A stretch of 40,992 nucleotides of DNA. Source: Rubrivivax sp. (GTDB lineage: Bacteria > Pseudomonadota > Gammaproteobacteria > Burkholderiales > Burkholderiaceae_C). The stretch covers positions 1 through 40,992 of the forward strand of contig JADYZZ010000030.1 of NCBI GenBank assembly GCA_020852865.1, in the 5' to 3' direction. Of this stretch, positions 9,888 through 18,410 are shown piece after piece. The notes beneath the pieces were generated by a model. It did not search any database. It saw only the letters and a list, made by a program, of their open reading frames with translations, and was not told the DNA's origin. The position numbers were made by a program, and so were the translations under genes. Every line of letters starts with the position of its first letter. Position 1 is the first letter of the stretch.

Positions 9888-10397
9888 ATGCCCGGGCGGC
9901 AGGCTTTCCCGCGGCGCATCCCCTTCGCGGACACGCTGGGCTTCGAGCTCTGGCGCTTCGACGGCGGCCACGCCGAACTGCTGCTGGCGCTCGAGCCGGC
10001 CTTGCACAACAGCTTCGGCGTCGCCCACGGCGGCGTGCTGATGACGCTGCTCGACGTGGCGATGGCGCATGCGGCGCGCTCGGTGCACGCGCGCACGCCG
10101 CAGGCCGACCACGGCGTCGTCACGATCGAGATGAAGACCAGCTTCGTGCAGCCGGCCGAGGGGCGTCTGCGCTGCGACGCCAGGCTGCTGCACCGCACGG
10201 CGACACTCGCCTTCTGCGAGGGCAGCGTGTCGGATGCCGCCGCGCGCCTGTGCGCGCACGCCACCGGCACCTTCAAGTACCTGCGCGCGCTGCCGGCCGG
10301 CCGCGAGCTCAGGTCGCCGCGTCATGCCGGGCGCGACGAGCCGCCTCCTTCCCCCGCTGCCGCGGCCGCGCAGGCCGCCGACTCCGGTGCACGCTGA
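9888..10397 (+). CDS. hotdog-fold thioesterase, PaaI family
   Basis: 169 residues. The core HNSFGVAHGGVLMTLLDVAM near 42-61 is the classic PaaI/4HBT signature, with the HGG turn and the acidic residue in the central helix. It starts 11 bp after the SDR stop. The last 25 residues are a low-complexity Pro/Ala/Arg tail outside the fold. Expected action is hydrolysis of medium-chain or aromatic acyl-CoA in the cytoplasm. Its end overlaps the proposed GTG start of the next gene by 11 bp, suggesting translational coupling. It is a second thioesterase for the cluster and is not a close copy of the one at 6753. Confidence 0.82.
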   Translation: MPGRQAFPRRIPFADTLGFELWRFDGGHAELLLALEPALHNSFGVAHGGVLMTLLDVAMAHAARSVHARTPQADHGVVTIEMKTSFVQPAEGRLRCDARLLHRTATLAFCEGSVSDAAARLCAHATGTFKYLRALPAGRELRSPRHAGRDEPPPSPAAAAAQAADSGAR

Positions 10398-10842
10398 ACT
10401 CGGCTGGACCTGGCTGCGCTTCGCCGAGCTCGGCGTCGACAACCTGTACGACGCACTCGCGCTGCGCGGCCGCGGCTTCGTGCTCGAGCAGGGCGCCTTC
10501 CTCGACCCCGACGGCCTCGACCGCGCGAGCCGGCACCTGCTCGGGCGCGACGCGGCCGGCCGGCTGCTGGCCTACCTGCGCGTCGTCGAGCCCGGGCAGC
10601 GCTGCGCCGAGCCCTCGATCGGCCGCGTCGTCACCGCTCCCGAGGTACGCGGGTGCGGCGTGGGCCGCGCGCTGGTCGCCGAGGGCGTGGCGCGCTGCGC
10701 GCAGGCCTTCCCCGGCTGCGCGATCCGCATCGGCGCGCAGGCGCACCTCGAGGCCTTCTACGGCGGTTTCGGTTTTCGTCGCGTCGGGGCAAACTACGTC
10801 GAAGACGGCATTCCCCATGTCGAAATGGTGAGGTCCGCATGA
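10387..10842 (+). CDS. GNAT family N-acetyltransferase, ElaA-like
   Basis: 151 residues from a GTG at 10387. ElaA-type proteins start close to a W-x-x-x-x-F-x-x-L segment, seen here as LGWTWLRFAELGVDNLYDAL, and run to about 150 residues, which is why this start is preferred over the in-frame ATG at 10324 that adds 21 Pro/Arg-rich residues. Neither start has a convincing Shine-Dalgarno. The acetyl-CoA pyrophosphate loop is visible in RVVTAPEVRGCGVGRALV near 77-94, and FYGGFGFRRVG marks the C-terminal GNAT motif B. The acceptor substrate is unknown. It overlaps the preceding thioesterase and lies 58 bp before an AidB-like gene. Confidence 0.8.
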   Translation: MHAELGWTWLRFAELGVDNLYDALALRGRGFVLEQGAFLDPDGLDRASRHLLGRDAAGRLLAYLRVVEPGQRCAEPSIGRVVTAPEVRGCGVGRALVAEGVARCAQAFPGCAIRIGAQAHLEAFYGGFGFRRVGANYVEDGIPHVEMVRSA

Positions 10843-10900
10843 GCGCGCCGGGTCGCTCCCGGGCGCGCATCCCGCAACGCCCGGCGCGGAGGCTTGTCCG

Positions 10901-12562
10901 ATGAGCAGCACGCACGAGGTCTTCAACCAGAGCACGCCCTTCGAGGGTGCCAACCTGTTTCGCATCAACCGGCCGCTGCGCGACGCGCTGCGCGCGCTGG
11001 CGCCGGCGCTGGACACGGCCGCGCTCGACGCGGCCGGCGCCGAGATGGGATCGGCGGCGATGCAGCGCCACGCGCGACTGGCCAACACCTACGGGCCGGT
11101 GCTGCAGGCCTACGACCGCTTCGGCCATCGCGTCGACCAGGTCGAGTTCCACCCCAGCTACCACGCGCTGATGGCCTCGGCGCTGCGCCAGGGCCTGCAC
11201 GGCACGCCCTGGAGCGGGCCGCCGCTGGCGCATGTCGAGCGCGCCGCCGCCTTCATGCTGTTCACCGAGGCCGAGCCCTCGGTGCTGTGCCCGGTGTCGA
11301 TGACCTACGCGGTGACGCCGGCGCTGCGCGCCAACGCGGCGCTGCAGGCGGTGTGGGGGCCGCTGGTGGCCGCGCGCGAATACGACGAGCGCTTCGTGCC
11401 CTACACGCACAAGCGCGGCGTCACGATGGGCATGGGCATGACCGAGAAGCAGGGCGGCTCGGACGTGCGCGCGAACACCTCGGTGGCCGAGGCCGACGGC
11501 GAGGACGCCTGGGGCCGGCGCTTCGCGATCACCGGGCACAAGTGGTTCCTGTCGGCGCCGATGTGCGACGCCTTCCTCGTGCTGGCGCGCTCGCCCGGCG
11601 GACTGTCGTGCTTCCTCGTGCCGCGGCTGCTGGCCGACGGCCGCGTCAACGCGATCGCCGTGCAGCGGCTGAAGGACAAGCTCGGCAACCGCGCCAACGC
11701 CAGCTCCGAAGTCGAGTTCGAGCGCGCCGCCGGCTGGCTCGTCGGCGAGGAGGGCCGCGGCGTTCCGCAAATCCTGGCCATGGGCGCGCTCACGCGGCTC
11801 GACTGCGCGCTCGGCACGTCGGGCCTGATGCGCGCGGCGCTGTCGCTGGCGCTGCACCACACGGCGGCGCGCCACGCCTTCGGCAAGCCGCTCGTCGCGC
11901 AGCCGCTCATGAAGAACGTGCTGGCCGACCTTGCCCTCGAGAGCGAGGCCGCCACCGCGCTCGCGCTGCGCGTGGCGCTGGCGGTCGACCGCACCGAGCA
12001 TGGCGGCGGCGCGCACGAGCAGGTGATGCGGCGCGTGCTCACGCCGGTGGCCAAGTTCTGGATCTGCAAGCGCGGCAGCCACTTCGCCCAGGAGGCGATG
12101 GAGTGCCTGGGCGGCAACGGCTACGTCGAGGAGGGCGGCGCCGGCGTGATGGCGCGCATCTACCGCGAGATGCCGGTCAACAGCATCTGGGAGGGCTCGG
12201 GCAACATCATGGCGCTGGACCTGCCGCGCGCGCTGCGCGGCAGCGGCGCCGCGGCTGCGCTCGAGCACGAGCTGGCGCCGGCGCGCGGCGCGCACCCGGC
12301 GCTGGACCGCGCGCTGGCGCGCCTGCTGCACGAGCTCGATGCCGGCGTGCCCGAGGCGCAGGCGCGCCGGCTCGTGCGCGAGCTGGCGCTGGTGATGCAG
12401 GCCGCGCTGCTGCAGCGGCAGGCGCCGGCCTTCGTGTTCGAGGCCTTCTGCAGCGCCCGGCTCGAGGCCAGGGCCGACGTCTTCGGCCTGCTCGGCGAAG
12501 GCGCCGACCTCGACCGCCTGATCGAGCGCGCGCTGCCGCTCGAGCACGAAGTGCACGCCTGA
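10901..12562 (+). CDS. AidB-like acyl-CoA dehydrogenase
   Basis: 553 residues, close to E. coli AidB (about 540). The N-terminus EVFNQSTPFEGANLFRIN is typical of AidB relatives. Further signatures: GMGMTEKQGGSDVRANTS near 182-199, HKWFLSAPMCDAFLV, KDKLGNRANASSEVEFE, and ECLGGNGYVEEGG then IWEGSGN near 429-435, where Glu431 is at the usual catalytic position. AidB binds FAD and DNA and is part of the adaptive response to alkylation in enterics; its enzyme activity is weak. Here the gene stands among beta-oxidation genes, so a metabolic acyl-CoA (isovaleryl-type) role is at least as likely as DNA protection. A GCGGAGG ribosome site lies about seven bases before the ATG. Confidence 0.85.
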   Translation: MSSTHEVFNQSTPFEGANLFRINRPLRDALRALAPALDTAALDAAGAEMGSAAMQRHARLANTYGPVLQAYDRFGHRVDQVEFHPSYHALMASALRQGLHGTPWSGPPLAHVERAAAFMLFTEAEPSVLCPVSMTYAVTPALRANAALQAVWGPLVAAREYDERFVPYTHKRGVTMGMGMTEKQGGSDVRANTSVAEADGEDAWGRRFAITGHKWFLSAPMCDAFLVLARSPGGLSCFLVPRLLADGRVNAIAVQRLKDKLGNRANASSEVEFERAAGWLVGEEGRGVPQILAMGALTRLDCALGTSGLMRAALSLALHHTAARHAFGKPLVAQPLMKNVLADLALESEAATALALRVALAVDRTEHGGGAHEQVMRRVLTPVAKFWICKRGSHFAQEAMECLGGNGYVEEGGAGVMARIYREMPVNSIWEGSGNIMALDLPRALRGSGAAAALEHELAPARGAHPALDRALARLLHELDAGVPEAQARRLVRELALVMQAALLQRQAPAFVFEAFCSARLEARADVFGLLGEGADLDRLIERALPLEHEVHA

Positions 12563-12569
12563 GGCCGCC

Positions 12570-13484
12570 GTGTCGCCGCCGTCCCACCCGCTCGCCGGCG
12601 GTGTCGCCGTCGTCACCGGCGCGGCCTCGGGCTTCGGCCTCGAAGCCTGCCGCATCGCCGCCGGCCTGGGCATGAAGCTCGTCATGGCCGACGTCCAGCT
12701 CGATGCGCTGGAGGCGGCCGCGCGCGCGCTCGGCGCGCTCGGCGCGGCCGTGCTGCCTTGGCACCTCGACGTCGCCGACGGCGCCGCGGTCGAGGCGCTC
12801 GGCGCCGAGACGATCAGGCGCTTCGGCCCGCCCAACCTCGTGTTCAACAACGCCGGCGTCGGCGCCGGCGGGCTGGTCTGGGAATCGAGCGTGCGCGACT
12901 GGCAGTGGGTGCTCGGCGTCAACCTGATGGGCGTGGTGCACGGCGTGCGCGTGTTCACGCCGCTCATGCTCGAGGCCGAGCGGCGCGACCGCGCCTACCG
13001 CGGCCACATCGTCAACACGGCCAGCATGGCCGGGCTCGTCAACATGCCCAACATGGGCGTCTACAGCGTCAGCAAGCACGCCGTGGTGGCGCTGTCGGAG
13101 ACGCTGTACCAGGATCTCGCGCTCGTCAGCGAGCGCGTGCATGCGCACCTGCTGTGCCCGTTCTTCGTGCCCACCGGCATCCACCGCAGCGAGCGCAACC
13201 GTCCGGCCGACCTGGCCGCCGCCGAGCCGACGCGCAGCCAGCGCACCGGCCAGGCGATGAACGACAAGGCGGTCGGCAGCGGCAAGGTCAGCGCGGCGCA
13301 GGTGGCGCAGTTCGTCTTCGACGCCGTGGCCGAGGGGCGCTTCTACATCTACAGCCACCCCAAGGCGCTGCGCTCGGTGCAGACGCGGCTGGAAGACCTC
13401 GTTGCGCCGCGCAACCCGAGCGATCCCTTTGCCGAGCGGCCTGAAGTCGGCGCGCAACTGCGCGCCGCGCTGCGCGGCGGTTGA
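12570..13484 (+). CDS. short-chain dehydrogenase/reductase, 304 residues
   Basis: Starts at a GTG seven bases after the AidB-like stop. Classical SDR motifs: VVTGAASGFGLEACRIAA near 14-31, NNAGVGAGG near 93, a serine in NTASMAG and YSVSK (catalytic Tyr/Lys) near 166. The C-terminal part is longer than in 250-residue SDRs and ends with a segment around FYIYSHPKALRSVQTRLEDL, as in the SDR subgroup often found beside acyl-CoA dehydrogenases and ligases. It is the last gene of the fatty-acid cluster; a 386-bp gene-free stretch follows. Substrate unknown; a hydroxyacyl or alcohol dehydrogenase role is inferred from context. Confidence 0.85.
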   Translation: MSPPSHPLAGGVAVVTGAASGFGLEACRIAAGLGMKLVMADVQLDALEAAARALGALGAAVLPWHLDVADGAAVEALGAETIRRFGPPNLVFNNAGVGAGGLVWESSVRDWQWVLGVNLMGVVHGVRVFTPLMLEAERRDRAYRGHIVNTASMAGLVNMPNMGVYSVSKHAVVALSETLYQDLALVSERVHAHLLCPFFVPTGIHRSERNRPADLAAAEPTRSQRTGQAMNDKAVGSGKVSAAQVAQFVFDAVAEGRFYIYSHPKALRSVQTRLEDLVAPRNPSDPFAERPEVGAQLRAALRGG

Positions 13485-13581
13485 CGCGGCCGGTCGGCGC
13501 GAGGCCCAGGCCGGGGGGCCGGCGCAGCGCGATCGGCGCAGCCTGTCGTGAGGGGGCTGGTCATCGGCCCGTTCGACCGCC

Positions 13582-13703
13582 AGGAGCGTGGGCGGCAGAA
13601 ATCCGGCCCCGCCCCGGGCGTCCAGCCCGGGCTGCGCGCCGCGCCTTGCCTGGGCCTTCAGCCGGGGCCGACGCGGGGCTGGACTTCCGCCGCCCACGCT
13701 CCT
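13582..13703. repeat. long imperfect inverted repeat, two 31-bp arms
   Basis: The left arm 13582-13612 and the reverse complement of the right arm 13673-13703 agree at 28 of 31 bases; both begin AGGAGCGTGGGCGGC. The 60 bp between them contain a perfect 7-bp hairpin (CCCGGGC at 13613-13619, GCCCGGG at 13625-13631). The three mismatches are A:C on the + strand and therefore G:U on a - strand transcript, so the structure is better formed in RNA from the - strand. It could be a REP/MITE-like element, a bidirectional terminator without U-tract or a structured RNA. Confidence 0.75.
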
Positions 13704-13712
13704 AGCATCGGT

Positions 13713-13724
13713 CGCTTGCAAGCG
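13713..13724. promoter_or_regulatory. perfect 12-bp palindrome, operator-like
   Basis: CGCTTGCAAGCG is a perfect palindrome lying nine bases after the long inverted repeat and about 150 bp before the first gene of the glycerolipid operon. A dimeric regulator could bind there; no regulator gene is adjacent, so the role is unproven. Confidence 0.3.
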
Positions 13725-13870
13725 GCAAGGACGGCGGAATTGCGGCAATGCGATGAGCGGCGCGCGGCGGGCGCCAGGCGACGGACTTCGACCATCGCGC
13801 CGGCGTGCGGGGTGGCCGTGAACCGGCGCGCCCGGACGGCCGGAGCGGCGGTCCGTCTGGAGGCGGCGTG

Positions 13871-15724
13871 ATGTCGGCAACCCATGACGTGCAAAGCGCC
13901 GGCCGCTGGGGCTGGCTGACATCGAACCTGCGCTCACGCAAGCACTCCGGACGCCAGCTGCTGCACAGCCCGCGATTCGTCGAAGGGCTGGGCGAACTGG
14001 CCGCCCGCCTGAAGCAGCCGCTGCCGGCCGTGCAGGCGCAGGCGCGAAGGGCGGCCGAGACGCTGTCCACCGTGATCAACCCGGCGTTCAGCGCCTTGTC
14101 CGACAAGGTCTTCTCGCCCCTGTTCACGCGTGCCTGGACGATCGATGCGGACCACGCCGCGCTGGCCCGGCTGAAGCAGATCAACGCCGCCGTCCCGCTG
14201 GTGTTCCTGCCGAACCACCGTTCGTATGCCGATCCCTTCGTCATGGCCCAGGTATGCCGCGACGCCGGCATGCCGCGCAACCATGTGCTGGGCGGCGACA
14301 ACCTGGGCTTCTTTCCGTTCGGCACCATCACCCGGCGCACCGGCGGCGTGATGATCCGCCGCAGCTTCCAGAACGACCCGGTCTACAAGTTCGTGGTGCG
14401 CGAGTACCTGCACCACCTCACCGCGCAGGGCAACAACCTCGAGTGGTACATGGAAGGCGGCCGCTCGCGCACCGGCAAGCTGCGTCCTCCCAAGTACGGT
14501 CTGCTGCGCTACCTGGTGGATGCCTTCGACGGAGAGCACGATCTGCTGCTGGTGCCGGTGTCGATCACCTACGACCAGCTGCACGAGATCGGCATGATGG
14601 CCGCCGAGGAGGGTGGAGCGGCCAAGGGCAAGGAGGGCCTGGGCTGGATGCGCGAGTACGTGCGCCGGCAGCGCCAATGGATCGGGCGCGTCCACGTGCG
14701 CTTCGGCGAGCCGCTGTCGCTGCGTCAGGCGCTGGCACCCGCTGGTGCCGCGGACGATGCCGGCGCCGGGCGCTGGACCGTCGAGAAGATCGCGTTCTCG
14801 GTGTTCCAGCGCATCAACCAGGCCACGCCGGTGACGGCGCCGGCGCTCACCGCGCTGGCCCTGCTGGGCGTGCGCGATCGCGCGCTCACGCTGGCCGAGG
14901 TGTGCGCCGTGGTCCACCCGCTGCTCGACTACGCGGCGCAACGCGGCCTGCCCTCGGCCGGTCTGGAGTTCCTGCGCCGCGAGGCCGGTGTCGGCCGCGT
15001 GCTCGCCGACCTCGGGCGATCCGGCGTCGTGCGCGTCTACGCCCTGGGCAAGGAGCCGGTCTACAGCATCCATCCCGGCCGGCATGCGGTGGCCGCCTTC
15101 TACCGCAACAGCGCCGTCCACTGGTTCATCAACCGCGCGCTGCTCGAGCTGGCCATGCAGAGCGTGCTCGACGAGCCGAGTGCCGATCCGCGGCCCGAGG
15201 CCTGGAACCAGGCCTTCGCGTTGCGCGATCTGCTGAAGTTCGACTTCTTCTTCAGCAACCGGGCGACGTTCCGCCAGGAGGTCACGGCCGAGGCCCGGCT
15301 GCTCGATGCGCACTTCGCGGACCACATCGCCACGCCGGCGGCGCGCATGATGGCGCTCGAGCAAGCGCCCTTTCTCGTGGCGCACCGCGTGCTGCCGGCC
15401 TTCGTCGAAGCCTATTTCGTCGTCGCCGACCGCCTTGCGGCCCAGCCGGTGGACTTGCCCGTGAACCGCGCCCAGCTGATCGAGCAATGCAGCCGCATCG
15501 GACGGCAGTACCTGCTGCAAAAGCGCGTGCGCCAGCCCGAGGCGCTGTCGCGCGAGTTGTTCGGCAACGCCCTGGAGCTGGCGCAGAATCGCCGCCTTCT
15601 GGAACCCGGCGACCAGCTCGCCGAACGCCGCAGCGCCTTCGTCTCGGAGATCGCCCGGGCCATGCAGGCGTTGGCGACGATCGACGAGATCGACCATCGG
15701 CGCAGTACGACCGCAAGACCATGA
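13871..15724 (+). CDS. glycerol-3-phosphate 1-O-acyltransferase, PlsB-like
   Basis: 617 residues. It transfers an acyl group to the sn-1 position of glycerol-3-phosphate at the inner membrane. Acyltransferase blocks are clear: NHRSYAD near 115-121 (HX4D), GGVMIRRSF near 158-166, EGGRSRTGKLRPPKYG near 196-211 and a valine/proline block VPVSITYDQ near 231. It is shorter than E. coli PlsB (about 800) because the N-terminal region is reduced. The ATG at 13871 has GGAGG upstream. Its stop overlaps the next start as ATGA, so the HAD-PlsC protein is translationally coupled. The order plsB-(HAD-)plsC-WS/DGAT-lipase resembles the mycobacterial Rv2482c-Rv2485c region, known from general knowledge and not checked by search. 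Confidence 0.87.
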   Translation: MSATHDVQSAGRWGWLTSNLRSRKHSGRQLLHSPRFVEGLGELAARLKQPLPAVQAQARRAAETLSTVINPAFSALSDKVFSPLFTRAWTIDADHAALARLKQINAAVPLVFLPNHRSYADPFVMAQVCRDAGMPRNHVLGGDNLGFFPFGTITRRTGGVMIRRSFQNDPVYKFVVREYLHHLTAQGNNLEWYMEGGRSRTGKLRPPKYGLLRYLVDAFDGEHDLLLVPVSITYDQLHEIGMMAAEEGGAAKGKEGLGWMREYVRRQRQWIGRVHVRFGEPLSLRQALAPAGAADDAGAGRWTVEKIAFSVFQRINQATPVTAPALTALALLGVRDRALTLAEVCAVVHPLLDYAAQRGLPSAGLEFLRREAGVGRVLADLGRSGVVRVYALGKEPVYSIHPGRHAVAAFYRNSAVHWFINRALLELAMQSVLDEPSADPRPEAWNQAFALRDLLKFDFFFSNRATFRQEVTAEARLLDAHFADHIATPAARMMALEQAPFLVAHRVLPAFVEAYFVVADRLAAQPVDLPVNRAQLIEQCSRIGRQYLLQKRVRQPEALSRELFGNALELAQNRRLLEPGDQLAERRSAFVSEIARAMQALATIDEIDHRRSTTARP

Positions 15725-17406
15725 ACACCTCCACGCTCGAGCGAGCCATCGACAGAATCCGGCAAGGCCCGGCCGGCCCGGCCGTCGGCGCCTTCTTCGA
15801 CTACGACGGCACGCTGATCGACGGCTACTCGGTGCTCGCCTACTACGGCGACCGGCTGCGCAAGCTCGAACTCGGCCTGGACGAAATGGCCGAACTGGCG
15901 CGGCAAGGCCTCAGGCGGCGCCTGAGCGACGACGAGTTCGACGCATTGATCCGCGAAGGCGTGCTGGAGTGGGCCGGCCGCCCGGAGGCCGAGGTCGAGG
16001 CCCTGTGGCTGCGCCTGTTCCGCGAGCGCATCGCCGACAACCAGTTTCCCGAGGCCTGGCAGCTGGTGCAGGCGCACAAGCGCATGGGGCACACCGTGGC
16101 CATCGCTTCTTCGGCCACGCGCTACCAGATCGCCCCGCTGGCGCGGGAGTGGGACATCGAGCATGTGCTGTGCACCGAGGTGGTCGTGCGCAAGCAGCAT
16201 CTCACCGGCGCCGTGCTCGGGCAGCCGGCCTGGGGCCAGGGCAAGGCCGATGCGGTGGCGGCCTTCGCGCGCCGCGCCGGCGTCAAGCTGCGTCAGTCCT
16301 ACGCCTACGCCAACGGCGACGAGGACGTCGCGTTCCTGCGCAAGGTCGGCCACCCCAGCGCCGTCAACCCCAAGCCCGAGCTCGCCCGCATCGCGCAGCA
16401 GGCGCGGTGGCCGGTGCTGAGCTTCGCGGCGCGCCGCATCCCGTCGCTGGAGACGATCACGCGCAGTGCCTGGACCTACGGCGCGATGGCCGGCAGTTTC
16501 GCTGCCGGCCTCGCCTATGCGGTCCTGGGAGGCGGCAAGCGTCGTGCGGTCGATCTCACGGTGAGCCTGGGCAGCGAGCTGGCTCTGGCGGCGGCAGGCA
16601 TCGACATCGAGGTCCGGGGCGAAGAGAACCTGTGGAGGCAACGCCCGGCCATCTTCGTCTTCAACCACCAGAGCAAGCTCGACTTGCTGCTGATGGCCAA
16701 GCTGGTGCGTCGCGGCGTGACCGGCGTGGCCAAGAAGGAGGTCGCGAAGGTGCCGGGAATCGGCGCCTTCATGCGCATGGCCGATGTCGCTTTCGTCGAC
16801 CGCGGCAACCGGCAGGCCACCGACACGGCCCTGGAGCCGGTTCTCGAGATGCTGCGCAAAGGCCTGTCGCTGGCGATGGCGCCCGAGGGAACCCGATCCC
16901 TGTCGCCCAAGCTCGGCCCGTTCAAGAAGGGCGCGTTTCATCTGGCCATGCAGGCCGGCGTGCCGATCGTTCCGGTGGTGATCCGCAACGCCGGCGCCTG
17001 CATGGCGCGCGGCGATCAGGTCCTGCACGCCGGCACGGTGCAGGTGGTGGTGCTGCCGCCGATCCCGGTCGAGGGCTGGCGCGTCGACACGCTGGACGAG
17101 CACGTGGCGATGGTGCGGCAGAAGTTCCTCGATACCCTGGCCGACTGGCCCGACGGGCAGGCACGCGCGACGCAGCGAGCGCCGACGCGCCGGCGATCGG
17201 CAGCACCGCCCGGACTTCGGTCGGCCGAGCAGTCCGCCGCGAAGTCGGCCGCCAAGCCGATCGCCAAGCCGACCGCGAAGCCGATCGCCAAGCCGACCGC
17301 GAAGCCGATCGCCAAGCCGGTCGCCAAGCCGGTCGCCAAGCCGGTCGCGAAGTCCACCACGCGGCCTTCCGCGAATTCGTCCATGAGATCGGGAGGGCGC
17401 TCATGA
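15721..17406 (+). CDS. HAD-IB phosphatase fused to PlsC acyltransferase, with Lys/Pro-rich repeat tail
   Basis: 561 residues in three parts. Residues about 20-235 are a HAD subfamily IB hydrolase: FFDYDGTLIDG near 25 (nucleophile Asp), ASSATRYQ (motif II) and ANGDEDVAFL (motif IV). Residues about 270-480 are a PlsC-type 1-acyl-glycerol-3-phosphate acyltransferase: NHQSKLDLLL near 315 (HX4D), VAFVDRGNR and EGTRSLSPKLGPFKKG near 389. Residues about 495-561 are a basic tail with around nine 4-residue AKPx units. The fusion could both acylate lysophosphatidate and remove phosphate, though SerB-like HAD domains in such fusions have no firmly known substrate. A hydrophobic stretch near 240-265 may be the membrane anchor. 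ATGA overlaps link it to the genes on both sides. Confidence 0.88.
   Translation: MNTSTLERAIDRIRQGPAGPAVGAFFDYDGTLIDGYSVLAYYGDRLRKLELGLDEMAELARQGLRRRLSDDEFDALIREGVLEWAGRPEAEVEALWLRLFRERIADNQFPEAWQLVQAHKRMGHTVAIASSATRYQIAPLAREWDIEHVLCTEVVVRKQHLTGAVLGQPAWGQGKADAVAAFARRAGVKLRQSYAYANGDEDVAFLRKVGHPSAVNPKPELARIAQQARWPVLSFAARRIPSLETITRSAWTYGAMAGSFAAGLAYAVLGGGKRRAVDLTVSLGSELALAAAGIDIEVRGEENLWRQRPAIFVFNHQSKLDLLLMAKLVRRGVTGVAKKEVAKVPGIGAFMRMADVAFVDRGNRQATDTALEPVLEMLRKGLSLAMAPEGTRSLSPKLGPFKKGAFHLAMQAGVPIVPVVIRNAGACMARGDQVLHAGTVQVVVLPPIPVEGWRVDTLDEHVAMVRQKFLDTLADWPDGQARATQRAPTRRRSAAPPGLRSAEQSAAKSAAKPIAKPTAKPIAKPTAKPIAKPVAKPVAKPVAKSTTRPSANSSMRSGGRS
17251..17352 (+). repeat. 12-bp tandem repeats encoding AKPx units
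   Basis: About eight near-identical 12-bp units (GCCAAGCCGRYC-like, alternating AAGCCGATCGCC and AAGCCGACCGCG, later AAGCCGGTCGCC) encode the Lys-Pro tail of the HAD-PlsC protein. Unit length is a multiple of three, so gain or loss by slippage would keep the frame and change only tail length. Confidence 0.85.
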
Positions 17407-18410
17407 GCCGCAGCATGCGTGTCGCCGTGCTCGGGGCGGGTTCCTGGGGCACCACCGTGGCTTCGCTGGCCGCGGCCAACACCTCCACGGTGATCTGGGC
17501 GCGCCGCGAGGACGTGGCCGAACAGATCAACCGCGTGCATCGCAACGAGCGCTACCTGGCCGGGCTGCCGCTGCACCCGCAGCTGCGTGCCACCGCATCG
17601 CTGGCCGAGGCCCTGCAGGATTGCGACGTGGTCGTGATGGGCGTGCCGTCGCACAGCCTGCGGCAGACGCTGCGCGACAGCGCCGAGCATGTCCGCCCCT
17701 GGGTTCCGATCATCAGCCTGGCCAAGGGCCTGGAGCAGGGCACGCAGCTGCGCATGACGCAGGTCATCCACGAGGAGCTCCCCGGCCACCCGGCGGGATT
17801 GCTCGCCGGGCCCAACATCGCCAAGGAAGTGCTGCAGGGCATGGCGGCGGCGGCCGTGATCGCGATGGCCGACGAGCAGATCGCCAGGTCGCTGCAGCGG
17901 GTGTTCGGCAGCCGCGTGTTCCGCATCTACACCAACACCGACGTCATCGGTTGCGAGCTCGGCGGACCTTTGAAGAACGTGATCGCCATCGCCGCCGGCA
18001 TGGCCGACGGCCTGGGCGTGGGCCACAACACGCGTGCCATGGTGATCACGCGCGGGCTGGCGGAGATCACCCGCTTCGGCGTCGCGTTCGAGGCCCGCCC
18101 GGAGACCTTCGCCGGCCTGACCGGCATGGGCGATCTGCTCACCACCTGCATGAGCCCGCTGTCGCGCAACCGTCAGGTCGGTGAGCGCCTGGCGGCGGGC
18201 CAGACCACGGCGCAGATCGTCGACTCGATGTCGATGGTGGCCGAAGGCATCAAGACCAGCGCCGTGGTGATGCAGATGGCCGACCGGATCGGCCTGCCGA
18301 TGCCGATCTCGGCCGAGGTTGCGGCCGTTGTCAAGGGCGAGCGCTCGCCCGCACAGGCGTTTCGCGGCCTCATGCGCCTTCCCCCCGGAGCCGAACGCGA
18401 TGCGCATTAG
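17403..18410 (+). CDS. gpsA: NAD(P)H-dependent glycerol-3-phosphate dehydrogenase
   Basis: 335 residues, the usual GpsA length (about 330-340). It reduces dihydroxyacetone phosphate to sn-glycerol-3-phosphate, the backbone for phospholipids and triacylglycerol, in the cytoplasm. Seen: VAVLGAGSWGTTVASL near 7-22 (dinucleotide fold), LAGPNIAKEV near 138, GGPLKNVIAIAAG near 186 (catalytic Lys) and GLTGMGDLLTTCMSPLSRNR near 238-257. The start overlaps the previous stop (ATGA). Placement straight after two acyltransferases supplies their substrate from the same transcript. In many Burkholderiales gpsA lies elsewhere, near secB, so this copy may be a second, cluster-specific one; that needs the rest of the genome. 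Confidence 0.95.
   Translation: MSRSMRVAVLGAGSWGTTVASLAAANTSTVIWARREDVAEQINRVHRNERYLAGLPLHPQLRATASLAEALQDCDVVVMGVPSHSLRQTLRDSAEHVRPWVPIISLAKGLEQGTQLRMTQVIHEELPGHPAGLLAGPNIAKEVLQGMAAAAVIAMADEQIARSLQRVFGSRVFRIYTNTDVIGCELGGPLKNVIAIAAGMADGLGVGHNTRAMVITRGLAEITRFGVAFEARPETFAGLTGMGDLLTTCMSPLSRNRQVGERLAAGQTTAQIVDSMSMVAEGIKTSAVVMQMADRIGLPMPISAEVAAVVKGERSPAQAFRGLMRLPPGAERDAH

Larger units (their letters stand above)
13485..13870. other. gene-free stretch between the fatty-acid and glycerolipid clusters
   Basis: 386 bp without a believable gene on either strand; the overlapping short open frames have no family features. It holds the long inverted repeat at 13582-13703 and a 12-bp palindrome at 13713-13724 (listed separately). 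A promoter for the glycerolipid operon would be expected between 13725 and 13860, but no clear -10/-35 pair is visible. GGAGG at about 13859-13863 serves as the ribosome site of the next gene. Confidence 0.6.
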
